DNA of 64,000 nt from Mercurialis annua (lineage: Eukaryota; Streptophyta; Magnoliopsida; Malpighiales; Euphorbiaceae): the NCBI RefSeq assembly GCF_937616625.2, contig NC_065570.1, forward strand, positions 39,315,665 through 39,379,664. Direction: 5' to 3'. Below the pieces are notes generated by a model, which saw only the letters and a program-made list of their open reading frames with translations, was not told where the DNA came from and searched no databases. Below are positions 31,961 to 42,348 of the stretch, piece by piece. The position numbers and the translations under genes were made by a program. Position 1 is the stretch's first letter. Each line of letters starts with the position of its first letter.

Positions 31961-32909
31961 AAACCAGTATTGATCTGATGGAACGTGCTACCTATTGGGC
32001 GACAATAGGACTGTGTGATCACTAGTTTTGATTTGATACAGCTGTAATCTTGATTATGAATATGAATTTTCGAATTTGAATAATGAATTCGATACGAGCG
32101 AGAACTCGGTTACAGTGTAACCTGAGCCCCGTATCTAGTGAGTTGGACTCACACTTTGGGATTAAGAGTCTGGTCGCGATCGACGTGGTAGAGTGTGAAC
32201 ACTCCCGGGTCGGACCATTTGGATATATTTGATTTGATTTGATTTGATTATATATGATTGATATGTTCGAGGATTAGGGTTTCAATCGGATTTTGTACTT
32301 GGCTGCATATGATTTGAATGTTATTGCGTTGTTTTATGTTTTATATGAATACTTATTAGTAAATAAATAAACTAACTCAGTATATTCCCATATACTGACC
32401 CCTCACAATATTTCCTTTCAGGTGAAAAAATTTTAAAGGATGGACTTCCTTTTCTTGTTCCGGAAGTTTACAGTAGTTAATGTATGTGTCAAAGGAAGTA
32501 TCACTTCATAGCGCTGCAGTAGTTTGTAGATGTCTGTTGTGACTAATGTTGAAGTCAAACGGTATATATATATATATAATTAATTTTAAAGAATGACGTT
32601 TTCTTCCGTTTGATTTCTTTAACCAATTATCATGAGTGGAATAGGTTACGATTATGATTATAAACAGGGCAGTGTTGGATATGAGATATCGCCCGGTAAG
32701 ACCCTGGTTTCTAAGAATCATTTATAATGGTTTTTGGAAAACAATTAAAACATTTTGATTCTTCTAATGCTAATGTTTAAAAAGGTTTTCTGCAAACGTT
32801 TTATTTAGAATGATATATTAATTCGCGAAAAATTCATAGTGGTTGTAGGCTTGCTACGGGATTTGGAGCTACCACTCCCATTCCCGACTCAATAATTTGG
32901 ATCGTGACA
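31961..32909 (+). repeat. 5' LTR of the LARD-like element, second part
   Basis: Resumes after the solo LTR and its GTTTG duplication. Contains CCTATTG/CAATAGG, GGTTAC/GTAACC, GAGTGT-GA-ACACTC, CAGTATAT/ATATACTG (32388-32407) and TTTCAG|GTGAAA (AG 32420-32421), and ends ATCGTGACA. The conserved GCGCCGGTCTCGG segment near the end is deleted. Confidence 0.88.
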
Positions 32910-32913
32910 ATTG

Positions 32914-32925
32914 TGGTATCAGAGC
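32914..32925 (+). other. Primer binding site (tRNA-iMet)
   Basis: TGGTATCAGAGC, identical to the primer site of the coding gypsy copies. Confidence 0.9.
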
Positions 32926-35900
32926 AGTTGGTCCAGGATACCACTGTTCTTTTGTGTGAGTCTACCTAGGAACTACTGCGGCACATAAGATTCGAGTCAT
33001 GTCTTGATCAGTTTTCGTTTAATTTTAAGATTTTAACTCTCCTCCCTACGATCTGAGTCTATCAGTACGATCGATAGGATTGCTAGACGATATACGTATA
33101 CGAAGGTATTTTGCTTACGCAAGGATGATCGACTTATGATATGATAGTGAGTGTGACCACGCATGAAGTGGATAGTCGACATTCTACGACGCAATGACAA
33201 GGCTATCATAATAAGTATCATATGGTATAACGATATCATCAAAGTCATATTATATAAACGCTAAGAGATGATCGATAGTGAAACATGGATCCAGAGAAAT
33301 GGAAGAATTTTCCGAGTTATATAGTTCAAGGTTTAGAGAACTTACAAGGTGAAAGATTCGTGATTTACAAAGATTAATTGTTTTAATGATTTTAAGAGTA
33401 TAATTGTGCCTAGATTCGATATAGTAATATAATATTTCCATCACATGAATAGAAGTGCATCACTACATACCCGTTAAATGGAAAAAAATAAGAAATGAAT
33501 CCATACATTAGTAAAACATGCATCATATGCATTATGCTCAGATAAAAGGTAAGTTATGGCAACTCTTTGGGGATGAGAGACGTCATCACCCTAGTGCACA
33601 ATTATACTAATGCTTAAGGAATTTAAACATGAATTTTGTAAAAGGGTCAGTTTCTTTGGATTTCAAAGATTTTTGAAAATGGTTGCAACCATAATTGTTT
33701 TTATGTGAGTAGACCTAGACTAGAACTCTGTAACAAAGGTGAAATGTTCAAGATCCACTTACAAGCAACTCTCGAGGGTACAGCGAACACATACAAGGAT
33801 ACGAGCAAGAAGTTATACTTTGGGAAAACATAAAGATAGTTGTAGGTCTAAGATCTATTATAGAATAGAATGATAAGATATGCCTGAATGGTTAAGTATA
33901 ATCTATTGACTAGTGAACTAGGATGTTCTTATCTTTGAACGAAGTGATTAGAACTCTATGTTCTAAGACGATAGTAGTGTGTGAGATGATAGTTGAATAT
34001 AGTAAAAATTGAGATATCTTTTAATTGAACCGCTAGATCAGTTTAATATCTGAGTCTGATGTCCTGAAGAAGGTTGACTAGAAGTTGACCGTTGCGATTG
34101 TCAAACATAGAACTAAGCAACAGCTTTCGTAAGACTGATGATGGGAAATTTTCACGACTAGAAGAGACAAACTTACCCAACATGCTATAAGAATATAAGG
34201 ATTGTGAACATAAGATAGGTATTAGAAGTGGATGATGTGAAATGTATGATTTATAAAGCTAAAGGATGGATTGCATATAGGTTGCGTGAAGTACGCTAAG
34301 AGATTGGAAATTCGTGCAAGGAGTTGTGCGGTTGGGCATTTTGACCAACAAATTAAAGGGTAAAGACATGTATATGAAGTATAAGGTCACGAGATGAGGA
34401 TAAGAAAGATGAAGCGCGAAGAGTGTAGTACAATAGCTATGGGATATTGGTGATGGCTCCCAAAGGAAAACGTGGACGATACATGTGGAAGGACAACATA
34501 TGTTTCATGACAAAGATTGCACCAGATGTATACAAATCAAAAGTTCTATACATTAGGACTGGCAGAGGAATCAAAGTAAGTTAACACTTAGGATATATAA
34601 TGTATTACGAACGAAGATACCCGGATAAGGATGTTACGATGAACGAAGAAAGCAAGACGGTGATATATAAAAGGGAGTTAAGCTATGATAGGGGTAAAAG
34701 ATAAAGAAAGATATAATAGCCAATAAAAACAAAAAGATCTTAAAGTTTGATATGAGAAGTGACGACGAATGAAGGATATTACAATGGATTAAGTACACGG
34801 GTATAGTAATATCTTCCATTGGATATAACCGAGCAAGTGGATAGAAAGATATATAACGAACGAGTTAAAGAAGAAGAATGAATAGTTAAGATTAGAATAC
34901 CAAGAGTGAAATCGTAATTCAAGGACGTTGATCGAAGTTCAAGGTAAAATAGTTCGAACACAAGAAGAGGGCGTTGTACCAACAGGCGAAACGATGAGTT
35001 CAACATCATGTGGTTTCAAGGTTAAGAGATGCATTAATTGTACCTAGATTAGAATGGCAAAGAATGATATAGATCATTTTGGAGTATGGCCAAGAGTTTA
35101 TTAACGATTTATAAGTAATTAGGACAAAAAGAAAGGGTACGAGGAACGTCAATGATTGATATTTCAACTTTCAAGAGGTTAATGAAGCGAGGTCAAACAT
35201 TTTGGTGGTAGTGATGTTTATTTAGGATCCAGAATGTCTCAAGAAACATTTAAGACATATCAAGGTGATTAGATAGGAAAATGACTGGTATGAGGAAAAG
35301 ATTTGAGGAGTGTTACGAAGGTCGAGTATAGGATTTAACATAGATTTTACTCGAAGAATCGAGAAGTTTTAAAGGAATGCAATAATAGGAGATTGAAATT
35401 AGTCTCACTGACATAACGAATGTCAGTGATGGATGCATCCCATGAGTACAAGTGAATATTAATGTATTGGATGTTAAAGTGATCTAGAGGAAGTAACGTC
35501 TAAGATTTTCATTAATGATTGGAAATGTAACAACGAAAAGTGGAATGCGAGAACGACAACAAAGAAGTATGTGAAAAGAATTATGAAAGCTACAAGAGAG
35601 ATAGTACTAATGAATGAAATTAAGGGATATGAAAGGATGTATTGAGTTGCAATAAGAATGAATCGTGAATAAAAGTATTCATAAGGAGTTCGAGTACAAG
35701 GAAAAGTGTAAGAAGGAAATGAAGAATTATTATAGAAGTTTATAAACGTCACTTTTACGATTTCAAGTATAATTTATTTATGGATTCATAAACCAACGTG
35801 TAGCAAATTGTTTTTATAAAGGACATGTAATGGAGAAGAGGCAAAGTAACTATCGAAAATGATAGAGAGATGGATAGTTAAATTGATTAGTTAAGTTTAA

Positions 35901-37221
35901 TACCTTCGCAGAACCAAAAATCTAATGATGACATAAGAGTATAACAATGTGAAGATTAAGATCGGATTAAAAATAAAGTTTCATTAGATAGAAATGTCTA
36001 ATGAAAACAATAAGTCACTAAGATAAAAAGATGTTGAAAGAAAATGAAAGAACAATGATACCTCGAGAAGTAGATCAAAGCAGCATGAAGGATACTTGTA
36101 GCTATTGACAAGGATAGACTACAAAACTAATCTACGGATTTGGAAATTAGAAATAGAATCTCAAATGAAGGAAAAATAATACTAACAAGAGAAATGAATG
36201 AAGTCAAAGGATCGAGAAATAAGATACGCCAAGGAAGGCAAATGCTACACATATCAAGTAATGCCAAGAGTGCATTCAACTTCATGTGATTAAGAAACCA
36301 TGAAGTATAAAAAAGGAAATGTTAAATGGACTGTACAAATTTAGAAGAACGTGTACGGGTAACGCAATACAGATTAATGCTATGAAGAGATTTCCTTGAC
36401 CTAAGTAAAACCACTTCGACAAGGATGTAGACTTGGATACGAGCATTTAAATAAGTTTGAGTACATATACTATGAAACATTTCAAGAGAGATTTGATTCA
36501 TGATACAAAACTACGATGTTAACAAGTCAACGAAGTAAAATAATGATAAGCAATAAGGACGTAATATATTTTCGTTCTACGATCAACAAAAGCGAAATTA
36601 TGCATCATAAGAAGATAAATAACAACAAGATAATGGATATAAGAGAAAGTTTAGTAGAACTATATATGAGACAATTACTTTGGATAAGTAATTTAAGTAA
36701 TGCAAGCAAGGAACCATGCTACTGGAAAGTAAGTAGAAAGCCGTCAAGAAATGACGACATACGGAATATCAAAGAACACGATGGATTGCAAAACAAAAAT
36801 AGTGATGGTAGTCGCAAAAATCGATGTTATCAGAAAATTGTGATCAAGGTAGTGACAGAATAAGAAACGAGATATTAAATAACTTCCAATGAAAGAGCAA
36901 CCACGGTACGTCATAAGTGAAACAATTACTTCTGGCAAGTAATTTGAAGTACGCAAACAAGGGAGTCTACTACCAGCAAGCTTAACCCGATGACGTCAAC
37001 TGTAAGGAAAAAGCGATAAGTGTAAAATGCAAATGATGGTAACGATATTTTGACGCAACCCCGCTATCAAGAAAGTTCATCAGAATGATAAGTCAAGGAC
37101 AAGACCTCAAGTCTTTAAAGAGGAACGTAATACCTAATGGGTACAAGTATTACGACTGTAAAAGTATCAATGGAATAAAGTAAATAAGAAAGATTTATAA
37201 AAATTCGAGTACGAATTTTTA
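32926..37221 (+). other. Non-coding internal domain of the LARD-like element
   Basis: About 4.3 kb with stops in all frames and no gag, protease, RT, RNase H or integrase motif that I can find. It contains the shared leader (32965-33011) and a block at 33559-33603 (GCAACTCTTTGGGGATGAGA, then CGTCATCACCCTAGTGCAC) that recurs in the same relative place in the elements at 45370-49626 and 60029-64000. Much of the rest is purine-rich on the plus strand. The longest frame, 36516-36863, shows no recognisable domain. Confidence 0.65.
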
Positions 37222-37235
37222 TAAGGGGGGAAGAA
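37222..37235 (+). other. Polypurine tract of the LARD-like element
   Basis: TAAGGGGGGAAGAA directly before the 3' LTR. Confidence 0.85.
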
Positions 37236-39688
37236 TGTAATACCCCAAATATTTTAAAATAATTAAACCGTGCCACGAGTCGTAAATTCCGATAAATTAA
37301 GTTAAGATGGATTTAATTTAATGATATCGGGAATTTAGAATAACTTTTATTGAGAGGATTAGCGGGATTGAAGGAAAAAACTTAGAAAATTAATATAAAA
37401 TATAAATATAAATCCCGTGACGGAAATTATTTCACCAAGGTCCGCGAAATACTTTATAGTATTTATGGTAAAAGTTTCAAGTCAATCGGAGACTGTTCAA
37501 ATTTTGGACGCGGATGCGTTTTGGACTAAATTGTAATTTTTTAAAAGTTCAAGGACCAAAACATAAATTAGCAAATTAAGTCTAGAGAATAGCAATTAAA
37601 AGATCATTGATGGGAAATAATAATTTCAGAATCGTATTATTTATTTGGATATAAATAATACGTATGTAATTGAGTTAAAGGAAATAATTAATCGTTAAGT
37701 TAAAATAGAAAGTTTAAAAGAGAATTGGTTTAAGTTAAAGAGATGAAGGATTAAAAGAGTACATTAGCCAATTACATATAAGATGAGAAGCATGAATGAA
37801 GGATCCAGAACCATTCTCAGAGCATTTTTCATTTCCTTCGTCAAAATCGTCGTTCCGTCGCTCGATCTCCGTTTCTCGTCCGTTTCCGACGTTCTATACC
37901 TCGAATAGAACGTATTTCAGTGGTGAATCATGGTAAGCTTGACGTTATATTGTTTGGATGGATGAATTTCTTGATATATCGAGATAAATTTTTAGGTCAC
38001 GGAACAATTTTAACGTTTTAATGGTTTTAGGATTGAGTTATAGTGTTTTCGAGTTTAGATTTCGCATTATAAATGTGTTAGGATGCGGAGTTAGGCATAT
38101 AGCACGTCGTAAAGCCCCGGAAAACGGATTTCGGGGGTCGTACACAAGGTGCACGAGTGTGCACATGAGGTGCACGAACGTGCACCAACATGCACGAACG
38201 TGCACCATCCGAGGTGCACAAACGTGCACCGCAAGGCACGAGCGTGCACTTGAACCATTTTATCCGATCATTTAGTCTTGATATCCCGTTTTGCATTCGC
38301 GTATCGAGCTTGAAATCAATTGATTATCGATTGACTGAATCGTTAACCTAATGGGGTTAAACGTGAATTGAGTTAGAAAAGAGATACGAATCGTAAACGA
38401 GTTAGAAACCGTTTATCGGAATGTACGCGTGAGAAACACGACGGTTAATGAGTGTAGAGTGTCGTATCTCGAGTCTAGACTCAATCTTAGAATAGGATTC
38501 TAATATGAGTCAATTGTTATAAATCGTTTTTGATCCGGCGAGGCAAGAAGCAGCTGGACCAGGAGCTCGAGAAGCTTTACGTTTCTGAGCACTAAAGTAT
38601 TTTGGATAAGCATTTCGGTGAGTTTATATAATTTACTTTTAAAGTATTTACATAAGCAAATATTTTATATTGCTTTACATTTGAATTGAATGCTTCAATG
38701 CAATGTTTTGACATGAAATACATATATGATTGGTTTGAAACCAGTATTGATCTGATGGAACGTGCTACCTATTGGGCGACAATAGGACTGTGTGATCACC
38801 AGTTTTGATTTGATACAGCTGTAATCTTGATTATGAATATGAATTTTAAAATTTGGATAATGAATTCGATACGAGCGAGAACTCAGTTACAGTGTAACCT
38901 GAGCTCCGTATCTAGTGAATTGGACTCACACTTTGGGATTAAGAGTCTGGTCGCGATCGACGTGGTAGAGTGTGAACACTCCCGGGTCGGACCATTTGGA
39001 TCAATTTGATTTGATTTGATTATATATGATTGGTTTGTTCGAGGATTAGGGTTTCAATCGGATCTTGTACTTGGCTGCATATGATTTGAATGTTATTGCG
39101 TTGTTTTATGTTTTACATGAATACTTATTAGTAAATATATAAACTCACTCAGTATATTCCCATATAGTGAAACCTCATAATATTTCCTTTCAGGTGAAAG
39201 CATTTTAAAGGATGGACTTCCATTTCTTGTTCCGGAAGTTTACAGTAGTTAAAGTATGTGTCAAAGGATGTATCACTTCATAGCGCTGCAGTAGTTCGTA
39301 GATGTCTGTTGTGACTAATGTTGAAGTCAAACTTTATATATATAATTAATATTAAAGAATGACGTTTTCTTCCGTTTGATTTCTTTAACTAATTTCCATG
39401 AGTGGAATAGGTCACGATTATGATTAGAAACAGGGCAGTGCTGGATATGAGATATCGCTCAGTAAGACCCTGGTTTCTAAGAATCATTTGTAATGGTTTT
39501 TGGAAAACAAATAAAACATTTTGATACTTCTAATGATAATGCTTAAAAAGGTTTTCTGCAAACGTTTTATATAGAATAATATATTAATTTGCGAAAAATT
39601 CATTGTGGTTTTAGGCTTGCTACGGGACTTGGAGCTACCACTCCCATTCCCTAGCGCCGGTCCCGACTCAATAATTTGGGTCGTGACA
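37236..39688 (+). repeat. 3' LTR of the LARD-like element
   Basis: Starts TGTAATACCCC and ends GTCGTGACA. Uninterrupted, so it serves as the empty-site reference for the solo LTR. Donor-like ATG|GTAAGC (GT 37933) and acceptor-like TTTCAG|GTGAAA (AG 39192-39193). One base of the acceptor-side hairpin is changed (ATATAGTG, 39162-39169). Confidence 0.92.
38139..38249 (+). repeat. Palindrome array in the 3' LTR of the LARD-like element
   Basis: Units such as GGTGCACGAACGTGCACC, TGCACGAACGTGCACC and GGTGCACAAACGTGCACC, preceded by the GC hairpin with one mismatch (CCCCGGAA...TTTCGGGG). Confidence 0.85.
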
Positions 39689-39874
39689 ATTATGGTATCG
39701 GAACGGTTGGTCCAGGATACCACTGTTCGTGTGTGTGACTCTACCTAGGAACTTCTGCGGCACATAAGATTTGAGTCATGTCTTGATCAGTTTTCGTTTA
39801 ATTTTTAGATTTTAACTCTCCTCCCTACGATCTGAGTCTGTTAGTATGATCAATAGGATTGTTAGACGATATAT
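39689..39874 (+). repeat. Second start of the internal domain after the 3' LTR
   Basis: Repeats 32910-33095 with scattered changes, including the primer site (now TGGTATCGGAACGG) and the leader block (39745-39791). An LTR followed by another internal start implies an LTR-internal-LTR-internal array, probably from unequal recombination. It is cut at 39874 by the copia LTR. Confidence 0.88.
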
Positions 39875-40733
39875 TATTGGTCCTGTAAGGCTGCTCAAGA
39901 GGGGGGGGGGGTTGAATTGAGCTTTTCAAAAAATACACTAATAAAAATTACTGATTCCAGAAATGTGAAGCTAATACCAACAAAGTATAAGCTAATCGAC
40001 AGAATAAGTAAAGTGCTGGAAAATAAATGACACAGAGATTTAGAGTGTTTCAGCACCTGCTTATATCCACTCCCCAAGGTATCCCCACCTTGAGTATTCC
40101 ACTATCAGTTTCTGTTCCGGGCTAGAAACAAAAGCCTTGAAAATACAGCACTAAAAACTACCCTTTTCAGCCTGATTTTTCCTCCCCTGGTTTTCCCAAG
40201 ATCCAGAAACTCTACAACCGGTAAACTTATCACCTAGGCGTTTACAAAACCTTTCAACAACAGTTTGTTCTTTTCGGTGTATAAAAACCCTCAAAAATAC
40301 ATATAAGCTAATAGGTAATTGAGTTTAAGAAACACCAAAGAATGAAGCTCAAAAATATTGTGATTAAAAGATGGAGTAATGCATGAAAAAATTTCTCTCA
40401 TTAGAAGGAGTTTTTCTCAGAAAAATCTCTCTTAAAAAATGATGGAGAAGAAGATGTACTATTTATAAAACAAATGGTCCAAAATGGCTCTAAGATATTT
40501 TCTCAAAAAGATTCCTTTCTATCCGAATTTGTTAGGCTATAAGACAAGGCAAAACCTTCTAGAAACAATTTGAAAGAGTAAAGGAAAAGAAATCATGTGA
40601 GAAAACCGTTATTCAATTTTTGCTAAAAATAGTTTGTCTCTCCAATACAATCACCTTGTCCTTTTCTGCACATGTGCAGACTACAAGACAATCAAGCAGA
40701 TGTTAGCAGGTTTTACAAAAATGTCCACTAACA
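39875..40733 (-). repeat. 3' LTR of the copia element
   Basis: 39875-40322 matches 57757-58192. On the minus strand it ends CCAATA (CCAACA in the other LTR). A TATA-like TTATAAATAG lies near 40459-40468 on the minus strand. The start is uncertain: TGTTAG at 40733 would give TG...CA-type ends, but no clear polypurine tract adjoins it. A run of about twelve G lies at 39900-39911. Confidence 0.7.
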
Positions 40734-40796
40734 GAATTTAAACAAGAATGTTCTAGATGCATGTAAAACATTTTAGGCTTCAAACTTTGGAATTTA

Positions 40797-41404
40797 TTAA
40801 ATCCACATACCTTTATAAATTGAGACTGGCGGGTTGAAATGTTTTATCAGCTTCAAGGTCACTGATTTTAGCCTCAATAATCTTTTAGTGAAAGGTGCAA
40901 GATCAGCCGCTTTCTCTTCCTCTGGTTTAGCCTTTCCTCCCCCTATTTCCTTCTGAATCTCTTAAGCTCCTTTTAATGGTCGAGCAGAATCAGTTGCACT
41001 AGAATTAATGTCAGCTCAAACTGTTGTATGATTTTAGCTCTTTCACTCTCCATCTTAGCTCCAATTTTGATCTTCAAATAACATTGGTAGATTCATCAAC
41101 ACTTTACGCATTTCCTTTTACAAGTTCTTCTTTTACTCAGATCTAGTCTTCTTTTATGTAAACGTTTCAGTTCAAGTCTTTTTCTGATTGATCTCATCTT
41201 CTTGCTCAAGATTAGCCCCAACCGGGCTTTGTTTTGACTTCAAAAATCTCTATTATTTTCATCCTCAATGCTCTCTTCTCAGTATTATTTTTCTTTTCTT
41301 TTCTTTTAATTTTTTTTAATTTTTTTTAATATATCACTTTTCCTCTTCTTCGAGTCTGATTCATCCGAGCTAATTTCAACTTGCTTCCTTTTCTTTTCAA
41401 CCAT
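40797..41404 (-). pseudogene. Possible remnant of the extra 3' ORF of a SIRE-like element
   Basis: Between RNase H and the LTR, the minus strand has an ATG at 41404 opening a Lys-rich frame (MVEKKRKQVEISSDESDSKK) that soon stops. Broken frames near 40960-40800 then encode charged segments (EEEKAADLAPFTKRLLRLK) ending at TAA 40799-40797. SIRE-type copia elements can carry an additional ORF here, sometimes called env-like. Nothing visible shows an envelope function, and the gene is broken in any case. Confidence 0.35.
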
Positions 41405-42059
41405 TGTTGGAGAGTTTCAGATTTCCAGAAAAGATTTAGGGTTTGAATAGGGATTGCTAGAGAGAGAGAATACGAGAGTGTGGTGTGTAGAATTTTTAGG
41501 AAGTTTTTAAGGTTTGAATCAAATGAAAATCTTATCATAATGTAAGAAGCTGATCCATGCACAAGTCAACAAAATGTATAATTAAACAAGTAGGGCTGAC
41601 ACAAGGCAAAGAGAGTACTCAAAAAATTACCTTCAGTTGTTTTCTTTTTCCTTAAATGAAAAAATCTGTTTAGCTTATAAAGTCAAGAAATTAGTTTTAA
41701 AGTCTTTAAAGCTTATTCATTATTAAGAGTCTGACCATGAATCAATTTTAATACCACCTGAGAGTTAACATATTTGACTGGCCTTGTTTTATTTTTGCAA
41801 GAAAGATAAGCACTTGAATAAAGTTTTTCACCGAATTAAAATCACAAAAATTAAGTAAACAAGTATTTTGGTTGCAAAAGACACAGATAATCATGAATCA
41901 AATAAACAGCAAATCAAGAACAAGATAAGATCAAATAAACTAATATCAATTTTAAAAAATCCAGGGAGAAGATAATTTGAACAAAAGCAAAAAGACATGC
42001 ATAAAAATAAAAGAAAGATGCAATGCATGGCATTTATTGTTCTAAATGCATGAGTCCTA
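41405..42059. other. Non-coding stretch between copia RNase H and the 3' ORF remnant
   Basis: AT-rich with no intact frame. Presumably the 3' untranslated spacer of the copia element, which is long in SIRE-type elements. Nothing else is recognised. Confidence 0.45.
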
Positions 42060-42348
42060 TTCTTCTTCATATTCTACAGAATGTTTCCTCATTGAGTAAC
42101 TTTGTGAAAAAGTATGCAAGCTGTTTTTCAGTAGGAACAAAAATTAGCTCAAAGTCATTATCTTGAACAATATCTCTAATGAAATGATGCATGATCTCAA
42201 TATGCTTTGTCCTAGAATGCATAACAAGGTTTTTGATCAAAATAATAGCACTTGTGTTATCACATATGATAGGAATTTTGTTTACCTCAAGTTGTAGTCC
42301 TCTAGCTCTTGTTTCATCTCAATAATTTGATCCACACAATTTCTAGCC
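42060..42348 (-). pseudogene. Copia RNase H C-terminal part, separated from RT
   Basis: Reads ARNCVDQIIEMKQE, then after a one-base frameshift IPIICDNTSAIILIKN, HSRTKHIEIMHHFIRD and TEKQLAYFFTK, the typical end of copia RNase H. The N-terminal side (STVKVEYIAA) is at 53694 onward. The split coincides with the 5-bp target duplication TAGCC of the inserted element. Confidence 0.88.

Larger units (their letters stand above)
27966..39688 (+). mobile_element. Non-coding LTR element (LARD-like) with gypsy-type LTRs
   Basis: 5' LTR 27966-32909 (interrupted by a solo LTR), tRNA-Met primer site, 4.3-kb internal domain without gag or pol, polypurine tract and 3' LTR 37236-39688. LTR ends, primer site and leader are of Tekay/gypsy type. 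Large retrotransposon derivatives (LARDs) in plants have this form: long LTRs around a conserved non-coding core. The flanks do not form a target duplication; instead a second internal start follows the 3' LTR, so the original array was longer. Confidence 0.78.

Noticed and set aside
36516..36863. 115-codon ORF in the LARD-like internal domain
   Set aside because: Lys/Asn/Ile-rich with no retroviral motif. The corresponding region at 60043-64000 has no equivalent open frame.
27966..39688. A simple complete element with matching target duplications
   Set aside because: Left flank TGAAT and right flank ATTAT do not match, and internal sequence continues after the 3' LTR, so the true boundary on the right is elsewhere.
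41326..41562. 78-codon ORF on the minus strand near the copia 3' region
   Set aside because: It overlaps the better supported Lys-rich start at 41404 in another frame, and I see no domain in it.
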